From: Actinomycetota bacterium
GTDB taxonomy: Bacteria; Actinomycetota; Thermoleophilia; Gaiellales; F1-60-MAGs149
DNA: 64,000 nucleotides
Direction of reading: 5' to 3'
Assembly: GCA_016870485.1 (NCBI GenBank)
Contig: VGBM01000007.1
Coordinates: forward strand, 29,452 to 93,451
A program made the position numbers and the translations under genes. Position 1 is the stretch's first letter; each line of letters starts with the position of its first letter. This document shows, in pieces, positions 41,000-47,264 of the stretch. The notes beneath the pieces are model-generated. The model was not told where the DNA came from. It saw only the letters and a program-made list of their open reading frames with translations, and did not search any database.

Positions 41000-42124
41000 C
41001 TACACCACGATCCAGAACCCGATCGCCTGATCCTCGTCGAGGTTCCTCCAGTCGGCGACGCCGGTGCCCTGCGCGACGAGCGCCTCGCCCTCGCGGATGA
41101 CGGGCGTCGAGCCGTCGGTCATGTTCACCATCAGGAGGCCCTGGCCGAGCAGGACGATCTCGGTGCCGCGCGGGTGCGCGGGCGGCGTGCCGTGCGCGCC
41201 CGGGTCGAGCCGGAACTCGTAGAGCCGGAAGTCGTTCTCGCCGGAGTCGACGAGCGCGACGCGCGAGGCGCCGCCGCGGTGGGGCGCCGTGCGCCCGCGG
41301 ATGCGGTAGCCGGGGTCGGCCTGGCCGACCACGAGCGCGTCGAGGGAGACGCCGAGCGCCGTGGCGAGCCGCATCAGGGTCGACACGGAGAGGCCGCGCT
41401 GGCCGCGCTCGGCCTGCGAGATCGCGCTCGGGGAGACGCCGGCGAGGCGGCTGATCTGCGACTGCGAGAGGCCGCGCTGGACGCGCACCTGCGCGAGCGC
41501 CGCACCGAGCCGCATCGCGTCGGAGATCTCCTGCACCTGCGGCAGCCCGTCGGGGCCGAGGCCGTAGCTGAGGGTCGCCCCGACCACGTCGAGCGGGCGC
41601 GCCTCGGCCTTCGTGATGATCAGGCGGTCGTCCTCGACCCGGATCACGATCTGCGTGATCGCGCGGATCTCCTCGGCGAGGTCGTCCGCGATGCCGGGGC
41701 CGAGCGTCCAGCAGGCGACGGCGCCGACGCGCAGGAGCGACGGGCAGACGCGCAGGAAGAAGCGGCGCGCGCCCTCGTCGCCATGGCGCTCGGCGAGCAC
41801 GGCGAGGTCGTCGAGGACGATCAGCCCGCCGGGGCCGATCGCGCGGACGCAGGCGAGGACCTCGGCGATCACGCGGTCGAGGTCGGGGTCGGCGGCGACG
41901 ATCGCGATCTCGTCGGCCGCCCCGCCCGCGCCCCGGCCCTTGGCGAAGCGGACGGCGCCGTAGCCCACGTACCCCGCGGCGGCCGCGAAGGCGCGGATGA
42001 AGGCGTCCGTCTGGGCCGCCTCGGAGGCCGACCGGAAGACGACGTTGTCGCCCCAGAAGATGCCGCTGAGGACGTCGTCGAGCGCGGGGATGCCGCACGT
42101 CGCCGTCGTCGAGGGGCTGGCCAT
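41000..42124 (-). CDS. KaiC/RecA-like domain fused to XRE helix-turn-helix and cupin: regulator
   Basis: 374 residues. N-terminal about 200 residues follow the KaiC/RadA layout: CGIPALDDVLSGIFWGDNVVF, then Walker-B-like GGLIVLDDLAVL. The Walker A GKT/S is absent, so ATP hydrolysis is unlikely. An XRE HTH follows (LAQVRVQRGLSQSQISRLAG, then SPSAISQAERGQRGLSVSTL), then a C-terminal cupin (LYEFRLDPGAHGTPPAHPRGTEIVLL) that probably senses a small ligand. The XRE-cupin pair is a common regulator; the KaiC-like extension is not. The ATG is 6 bases after CAGACT. It is divergent from amt, with a 24-bp palindrome between, so control of amt and itself is likely. Confidence 0.8.
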   Translation of the reverse strand: MASPSTTATCGIPALDDVLSGIFWGDNVVFRSASEAAQTDAFIRAFAAAAGYVGYGAVRFAKGRGAGGAADEIAIVAADPDLDRVIAEVLACVRAIGPGGLIVLDDLAVLAERHGDEGARRFFLRVCPSLLRVGAVACWTLGPGIADDLAEEIRAITQIVIRVEDDRLIITKAEARPLDVVGATLSYGLGPDGLPQVQEISDAMRLGAALAQVRVQRGLSQSQISRLAGVSPSAISQAERGQRGLSVSTLMRLATALGVSLDALVVGQADPGYRIRGRTAPHRGGASRVALVDSGENDFRLYEFRLDPGAHGTPPAHPRGTEIVLLGQGLLMVNMTDGSTPVIREGEALVAQGTGVADWRNLDEDQAIGFWIVV

Positions 42125-42198
42125 GCAGACAGTCTGACGCCCCCGGACCCGTCGTGTCGACTGGTGCCCCTCCATGCGGCGACGGTACAGGGCGGGCG

Positions 42199-42222
42199 GC
42201 GTTCCGGACGCGTCCGGAACGC
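42199..42222. promoter_or_regulatory. 24-bp perfect palindrome in the regulator-amt intergenic region
   Basis: GCGTTCCGGACG followed by its exact complement, with no spacer. It is 75 bases upstream of the regulator start and 177 bases upstream of amt. Probable dimer binding site; the adjacent XRE-cupin protein is the natural candidate. Confidence 0.65.
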
Positions 42223-42398
42223 GGCAAGTCCGCGGCCATGGGCACTCCCGCTTCCGGCGGTGCGGGATCTGACAGCAGCGGTGGCGGAAAGGCATGCCGA
42301 CCCGTCCTTTTGCCCTTGACCGGCCCCGACGGGCTTGGTTCGCTCGCGGTGCGGCCGCAGACGCGGCCCACCGAGCACGGGAGAGAGAGGAGGGGCGC

Positions 42399-43820
42399 GT
42401 GACGCCGATCTTGATGCAGGCGGTCGACATCGACACCGTCAACGCGGCGCTGACCCAGGATTCGAAGGTCATCGCCGAGCAGTTCTACTTCTTCACGGTC
42501 GCCATCATGTGGCTGATCCACGCGGGCTTCATGTCGTATGAGGCAGGCGTGGCGCGCCGCAAGAACGTGATGGCGACGGCGCTGAAGAACATCCTCACGA
42601 TCGCCGTCGTGACGCCCGCCTTCTACTACTTCGGGTGGGTCATCTACGGCTGCTTCCAGCGGGGCTTCATCCCGACGGACCCGTGGGGCGACACGGCCGA
42701 GGCGGCCTTCTGCGCCTCGACGATCCCGTGGGGCGACGCGATGGGCCCGAACCTCGCCGACAACATCACCGGCGTCTTCTGGGCGGCGTTCCTGCTCTTC
42801 TCCTGGACCACGGGCTCGATCATGTCGGGCGCGGTCATCGAGCGGATCCGCCTGTCGGCGTACCTGATCCTGGCCGTCGTGCTCGGCTCGATCGTGTGGA
42901 TCCTCGACGCCGCCTGGGGCTGGAGCGCCGGCGGCTGGCTGGTCACCGACTTCGGCTTCCACGACGCGATCGCGTCGGGCGTCGTGCACGGCGTGGCCGG
43001 CATCTTCACGCTCGGGGTGCTCCTGCAGCTCGGGCCGCGGATCGGCAAGTACGACCTCAAGGGCCGCATGCGGCGGTTTCTCCCGCACAACCTGCACATA
43101 ACCCTGCTCGGCCTGATGCTGATCTTCACGGGCTTCTACGGCTTCTACGCCGCCTGCCTCGTGATCACGTCGACGGCCTTCCCGGGGTGGCTCAACATCT
43201 ACCTCAGCCCGACGACGCTGTCGGCGATCACGTTCACGATCACCGTCGGCTTCGCGGGCGGCTTCATCGGCGGCTACTTCGCGAGCCGCGGCGACCCGTT
43301 CTGGACCGTCTCCGGCGGCCTCGCGGGCGTGATCAGCGTGTCGGCGGGCGCCGACGTGTACGCGCCGTCCCTGGTCTTCCTGATCTCGGCCGGCACCGCC
43401 GCGCTCGTGGTCTGGGTCGGCGGGCTGATCGAGCAGAAGCTGCGGATCGACGACGCCGTCGGCGCCGTCGCCGTCCACGGCGTGGCCGGGTTCCTCGGCC
43501 TGCTCTGGGTCGGGATCTTCGCGGCCGGCTACCCGACGGGCGTGAACAACGTCCCGTCCTCGTTCGAGGGCCAGCTGATCGGCATCCTCGCGTTCTTCCC
43601 GCTGGCCTTCCTGCCGGGCTACATCATCGCCTGGCTGCTCAAGAAGATGAACCTCCTGCGGGTCCCCGTGGAGGTCGAGATGGAGGGCCTCGACGTGGCC
43701 GAGTTCGGGCAGGACTTCTTCCCCGAGCACGCCCACGCCGGCGAGAAGATCATCGACGTGGACGGCACGGCCCGCAGCGCCGAAGAGATCACGCGGCAGG
43801 CCGCGAAGGGGCTGGTCTAG
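42399..43820 (+). CDS. amt: Amt/MEP-family ammonium (methylammonium) channel
   Basis: 473 residues, about eleven membrane helices. The twin channel histidines are H197 (VVHGVAG) and H360 (AVHGVAGFLG). An extended N-terminal segment precedes HAGFMSYEAGVARRKNV, and a polar 70-residue cytoplasmic tail follows the last helix. The GTG start has AGGAGGGG upstream; homology starts after it. No glnK/PII gene follows, which is atypical; instead three tiny membrane-protein genes do. Among methylamine-related genes, methylammonium uptake is the likely role, but Amt proteins cannot be assigned by sequence alone. Confidence 0.88.
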   Translation: MTPILMQAVDIDTVNAALTQDSKVIAEQFYFFTVAIMWLIHAGFMSYEAGVARRKNVMATALKNILTIAVVTPAFYYFGWVIYGCFQRGFIPTDPWGDTAEAAFCASTIPWGDAMGPNLADNITGVFWAAFLLFSWTTGSIMSGAVIERIRLSAYLILAVVLGSIVWILDAAWGWSAGGWLVTDFGFHDAIASGVVHGVAGIFTLGVLLQLGPRIGKYDLKGRMRRFLPHNLHITLLGLMLIFTGFYGFYAACLVITSTAFPGWLNIYLSPTTLSAITFTITVGFAGGFIGGYFASRGDPFWTVSGGLAGVISVSAGADVYAPSLVFLISAGTAALVVWVGGLIEQKLRIDDAVGAVAVHGVAGFLGLLWVGIFAAGYPTGVNNVPSSFEGQLIGILAFFPLAFLPGYIIAWLLKKMNLLRVPVEVEMEGLDVAEFGQDFFPEHAHAGEKIIDVDGTARSAEEITRQAAKGLV

Positions 43821-43937
43821 ATGGAGCAGCTCGTCCTCAGCCTGGCGCTGCTCGCGGTGATCGTGGCCGCGGCGGTCGTCTGGCAGGTCAAGGTAAGCGC
43901 GCGCACGCGCGACGATGAGAAGGGAGGCGCGGCGTGA
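43821..43937 (+). CDS. Small membrane protein 1 of the amt operon
   Basis: 38 residues (MEQLVLSLALLAVIVAAAVV is the start), one membrane helix and a basic/acidic tail ending DDEKGGAA. The ATG directly abuts the amt TAG, and its stop overlaps the next start as GTGA. Tight spacing and a clean hydrophobic pattern support a real gene. No family recognised. Confidence 0.6.
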   Translation: MEQLVLSLALLAVIVAAAVVWQVKVSARTRDDEKGGAA

Positions 43938-44167
43938 ACACCGCCCCGGATTCGGTCGACCAGAACGGGCTGACGGACGCCGTCGCCGCGTTCTTCACCT
44001 TCGGCCCGGGCTTCACGACGGGCATGTACGTCCTCACGGTCCTCGGCATCGCCCTGTTCGCGATCGCCATGGTCGCGTGGGTGCACACCGAGAACCGCCG
44101 CCTCAACGAGGCGGCCGACCGGCTCCGCGCCCAAAACGGCGGCGCGACGAGCCCGACGGAGGGCTGA
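43934..44167 (+). CDS. Small membrane protein 2 of the amt operon
   Basis: 77 residues. An aromatic N-terminal segment (AVAAFFTFGPGFTTG) leads into one membrane helix (MYVLTVLGIALFAIAMVAWV), then a polar helical tail (HTENRRLNEAADRLRAQ). GTG start preceded by GGGAGGC and coupled to small protein 1. No family recognised. Confidence 0.65.
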   Translation: MNTAPDSVDQNGLTDAVAAFFTFGPGFTTGMYVLTVLGIALFAIAMVAWVHTENRRLNEAADRLRAQNGGATSPTEG

Positions 44168-44170
44168 GCG

Positions 44171-44296
44171 ATGGCCAAGGGCAACCTGCCGACCTTCACC
44201 AAGGAGCAGCTCCCGCCGCGGGCGTTCGAGCTCGCGATCCTCGCGGCGGCGATCGCCTCCGCGGTGATCGCGGCGATCTGGAAGGCCGCGGGCTAG
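44171..44296 (+). CDS. Small membrane protein 3 of the amt operon
   Basis: 41 residues: a short polar start (MAKGNLPTFTKEQLPPRAFE) and one alanine/isoleucine membrane helix (LAILAAAIASAVIAAIWKAAG). It starts 3 bases after the previous stop. No family recognised. A GC-rich hairpin (CGCGACC-GAC-GGGTCG) lies about 25 bases downstream and may end the operon. Confidence 0.55.
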   Translation: MAKGNLPTFTKEQLPPRAFELAILAAAIASAVIAAIWKAAG

Positions 44297-44392
44297 GCCC
44301 GGCGCCCGCCTCCTGCCCCGCGCGACCGACGGGTCGGCGCGGCGTCCCCCGCCCGGGGGCGCCGCCCCGGCCCGTCGCCGCGTCCGGGGCCC

Positions 44393-44719
44393 CTACTCGG
44401 GGGCCGTCGCGTCCACGCGGTCGATCGAGCCGTCGCGGCCGTCGATCAGGAACGTCATCGCCGTCCCGTCGGCGGCCTTGACGCCGACCACCCAGGCGGG
44501 CTCGTTGCGGATCCCCTGGCGCACGAAGCGGACCTGGTGCTCGACGACCGGGAAGCCGGCCGCATCGGTGGCGATCGCCACGGCCCGCGCCTGGTCGACC
44601 GCGGGCTCGGGGCTGCACAGGCGCGCGCCGACGGCGACGAGCACGAGCAGGCCGAGCACGACCGGGATCACGACCCGGGCCGGGCGCATCCGCCGCGGGC
44701 CGGGCTCGGCGGCCGCCAT
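44393..44719 (-). CDS. PepSY-like membrane-anchored protein
   Basis: 108 residues: one N-terminal membrane helix (VVIPVVLGLLVLVAVGARL), then a small extracytoplasmic domain resembling PepSY (VDQARAVAIATDAAGFPV...AWVVGVKAADG...FLIDGRDGSIDRVD). Such domains inhibit peptidases or sense signals. It overlaps the upstream small gene by one base (TGATG). Convergent with the amt operon. Confidence 0.6.
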   Translation of the reverse strand: MAAAEPGPRRMRPARVVIPVVLGLLVLVAVGARLCSPEPAVDQARAVAIATDAAGFPVVEHQVRFVRQGIRNEPAWVVGVKAADGTAMTFLIDGRDGSIDRVDATAPE

Positions 44720-44937
44720 CAGGTCGCCTGCCGGTCCTGGCGGCGGCGGTGGATGACCCACGCCTTGAGCACGATCCAGCCGGGGATGTAGAGGATCAGG
44801 ACGAACAGGATCCACCAGAAGACCACGATCGGCCGCAGCCCGAGGTCGCGCAGATCGAGCCACGACACGTAGGCGAGGACGGGCAGCGTGATCGCCAGCC
44901 AGAGGGGCAGGCTCGGCAGGAACAGGAAGATCAGCAC
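44719..44937 (-). CDS. Small membrane protein
   Basis: 72 residues with two to three hydrophobic segments (IFLFLPSLPLWLAITLPVLAY and RPIVVFWWILFVLILYIPGW) and a basic tail. GTG start 9 bases after TAGACT, so it is the leaderless first gene of a two-gene unit with the PepSY-like gene. Function unknown. Confidence 0.6.
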   Translation of the reverse strand: MLIFLFLPSLPLWLAITLPVLAYVSWLDLRDLGLRPIVVFWWILFVLILYIPGWIVLKAWVIHRRRQDRQAT

Positions 44938-45061
44938 CGCCCGGCGAGTCTACGGAGCGGGCATGGCCCGCGGGGGCGCGGCACGAGGCCCGCGGGGCGC
45001 CCGCGCCGCCCGTGCTGTCGAACTCTGTCTGATCTGGAAGCGGCGCTGCACGCCGCGGCGG

Positions 45062-46732
45062 CTAGAACAGCCCGACGATGGTGCCGTCGGCGGCCACGTC
45101 GATCTGGTTGGCGGCCGGCTCGGCGCCGAAGCCCGGCATCTGCAGCATCTCGCCGCACAGCGGCACGAGCATGCCGGCGCCCGTGTAGGCGCGGATGTCG
45201 CGGATCGGCACCGTGAAGCCGGTCGGCCGGTTGCGCAGCGTCGGGTCGTGCGAGAGCGACAGGTGCGACTTGGCCATGCAGATCGGCAGGTGCGCGATGC
45301 CCTCCTTCTCGAAGCGCTGGATCGCGGCCTGCGCGGCCGGGCTGAGGTCGATGCCGTCGGCGCCGTAGACGGTCGTCGCGACCTTCTCGATCTTGGCCGC
45401 CACGGGGTCCGAGTCCCCGTACAGCATGCGGAACTCCGAGGGCTCCTCGGCCGCCGCGCAGACGACCTCGGCGAGCTCCGTGACGCCGTCGCCGCCGGCC
45501 CCGAAGCCGTTGTGGATCGCCGCGCCGTAGGCGCCGGCCTGGAGCGACAGCTCCTTGATCAGCTCGAGCAGCTCGGGCTCGTCGTCGGGGCGGGTGTTGA
45601 CGGTGACCACCGGCTGGATGCCGAACGCGCGCACGTTCTCGATGTGCTTGGCGAGGTTCGCCATGCCCGTCTCGACCTCGCTGCGCATCTGCGCCATGGC
45701 GGCCGTCGTCTTCCAGTCGCCGCCGCCGTGGTGGCGCAGGGCGCGCACCGTGGCGACGATCACCACGACGTGCGGGCGGAAGCCCCCGACGCGGCAGACG
45801 ATGTCCATGAACTTCTCCATGCCGAGGTCGGCGGCGAAGCCGGACTCCGTGATCAGGAACTCGCCCAGCTTGAGGCCGATCTTGTCGGCGATGATCGAGT
45901 TGTTGCCGTGCGCGATGTTCGCGAAGGGCCCGGCGTGCATCAGGCACAGCTGGCCCTCGAGGGTCTGCACGATGTTCGGCTTGATCGCGTCGCGCAGGAG
46001 CACCGCCATCGAGCCGGCGGCCTTGACGTCCTCGGCGGTGACCGGGTCGCCGGCCTTCGTGGAGCCGACGGTGATCGCGCCGAGGCGGCGGCGCAGGTCG
46101 GCCATGTCGGTGGCGAGGGCGAGGATCGCCATCACCTCGGAGGCCGCCGTGATGTCGAAGCCGGACTCGGCCGGGATGCCGTTCTTGCGGCCCCCGAGCC
46201 CCGTCACGATGTTGCGCAGGGAGCGGTCCGTGACGTCGATCGCGCGGCGCCACGTGACCGTCTCGATGGCCGGCTCGTGGCCGTGGAAGATGTGCGCGTC
46301 GACGAGCGCCGACAGGAGGTTGTTGGCCGCGGTGATCGCGTGCACGTCGCCGGTGAAGTGGAGGTTGAGGTCCTCCATCGGCACCACCTGGGCGTAGCCG
46401 CCGCCGGCCGCCCCGCCCTTGACGCCGAACACGGGCCCGAGCGACGGCTCGCGCAGCGCGAGCATCGCGCGCCGGCCGATCTTGCCCATGCCCTGCGTGA
46501 GCGACACCGACGTCGTGGTCTTGCCCTCGCCCGCGGGGGTCGGTGTGATCGCGGTGACGTTGATGATCTTCGCGTCCGGGACGTCCTGGAGGCGGTCTAG
46601 GATCGAGAGGTCGACCTTGGCCTTGTAGCGGCCGTAGAGCTCGAGCTCGTCGGGCTCGATGCCGTACTCGCCGGCGATGTCGGCGATGGGGCGGAGCTGG
46701 TGCTCCTGGGCGATCTCGAGGCTGGACTTCAT
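45062..46732 (-). CDS. fhs: Formate-tetrahydrofolate ligase
   Basis: 556 residues. Nucleotide-binding PTPAGEGKTTTSVSLTQGM (about residues 63-81), EPSLGPVFGVKGGAAGGGYAQV, and the C-terminal TIYGADG-like VYGADGIDLSP are family marks. It interconverts formate, THF and ATP with 10-formyl-THF. Next to a folate-linked amine dehydrogenase it could feed C1 units into formate with ATP gain, or capture formate. Ribosome site AGAGGAGAAG; a TAGTTT -10 box at 46817-46822 gives a leader of about 78 bases. Divergent from the dehydrogenase operon. Confidence 0.95.
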   Translation of the reverse strand: MKSSLEIAQEHQLRPIADIAGEYGIEPDELELYGRYKAKVDLSILDRLQDVPDAKIINVTAITPTPAGEGKTTTSVSLTQGMGKIGRRAMLALREPSLGPVFGVKGGAAGGGYAQVVPMEDLNLHFTGDVHAITAANNLLSALVDAHIFHGHEPAIETVTWRRAIDVTDRSLRNIVTGLGGRKNGIPAESGFDITAASEVMAILALATDMADLRRRLGAITVGSTKAGDPVTAEDVKAAGSMAVLLRDAIKPNIVQTLEGQLCLMHAGPFANIAHGNNSIIADKIGLKLGEFLITESGFAADLGMEKFMDIVCRVGGFRPHVVVIVATVRALRHHGGGDWKTTAAMAQMRSEVETGMANLAKHIENVRAFGIQPVVTVNTRPDDEPELLELIKELSLQAGAYGAAIHNGFGAGGDGVTELAEVVCAAAEEPSEFRMLYGDSDPVAAKIEKVATTVYGADGIDLSPAAQAAIQRFEKEGIAHLPICMAKSHLSLSHDPTLRNRPTGFTVPIRDIRAYTGAGMLVPLCGEMLQMPGFGAEPAANQIDVAADGTIVGLF

Positions 46733-46816
46733 GGCTTCGGGGCTTCTCCTCTGGACGCTCCGGCCGCCCGCGGGGGCCGGACTGGCACGGGGGTGCGCGG
46801 GGGTCGCGCAGGACGG

Positions 46817-46822
46817 AAACTA
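46817..46822 (-). promoter_or_regulatory. Candidate -10 box for fhs
   Basis: TAGTTT on the minus strand, about 85 bases upstream of the fhs ATG, in an otherwise very GC-rich stretch. The 262-base fhs-soxD gap holds this, a pair of direct repeats and the soxD promoter. Confidence 0.4.
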
Positions 46823-46922
46823 GCCGCCCGGGCGGGCCCCCTGCGCCGGCCGCGGGCCCGCGGCGAAGGCGCGGTATGAGGCTAGCCGCCGCGGATGGAC
46901 CCGCGAGAGGGCCGAAGACTCA

Positions 46923-46976
46923 GCAAACCGGCCTTTCAGTGTGTATACCTTCCACAATGCAGCACGCAAACCGGCC
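46923..46976. promoter_or_regulatory. Pair of 11-bp direct repeats in the soxD promoter
   Basis: GCAAACCGGCC at 46923-46933 and 46966-46976, start-to-start 43 bases (about four helical turns). The second copy lies between the -35 region and the TACCCT -10 box (46980-46985). TTCCACA also occurs at 46950-46956 and 46994-47000 vicinity. The arrangement suggests a cooperative regulator. Confidence 0.5.
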
Positions 46977-46994
46977 CTCTACCCTTACGGAACT

Positions 46995-47264
46995 GTGAGC
47001 CATTTCCACATCAAAACCCCCTTCGGCTACCGCCCCGTCAGCGAGTTCTCCTACGGCGGCGAGGTACGCCCCCCGCTCCCCGCCGACGCCTCCGACGAGG
47101 AGGCGATCGCCCACCTCTGGCTGCGCTCCAACGTGGCCGGCGTCCAGCGCGAGCGGTGGTTCCACTCCAGCGGCACACGCCGCTGGTACACGCTCGTACG
47201 CGACACGCGCTCGAACATCGTCCTCGCGCAGCCGGGCGAGGAGTACCAGGAGGGCTCGGCGTGA
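46995..47264 (+). CDS. soxD: Sarcosine oxidase / N-methylglutamate dehydrogenase delta subunit
   Basis: 89 residues. FGYRPVSEFSYGGEVRPPLP and GVQRERWFHSSGTRRWYTLVRDT follow the SoxD family, the small subunit of the heterotetrameric enzyme. The protein has no cysteine at all: the usual N-terminal CPxCG and the later HxxGC zinc ligands are replaced (KTPFGY, HSSGT). GTG at 46995 lies 9 bases after TACCCT (leaderless); GTG at 46941 would add 18 atypical residues. First gene of delta-alpha-gamma-beta, stop overlapping the next start as GTGA. Confidence 0.8.
   Translation: MSHFHIKTPFGYRPVSEFSYGGEVRPPLPADASDEEAIAHLWLRSNVAGVQRERWFHSSGTRRWYTLVRDTRSNIVLAQPGEEYQEGSA

Noticed and set aside
46941..46994. 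Earlier GTG start for soxD
   Set aside because: It would add 18 residues not found in the family and would place the -10 box and a direct repeat inside coding sequence.
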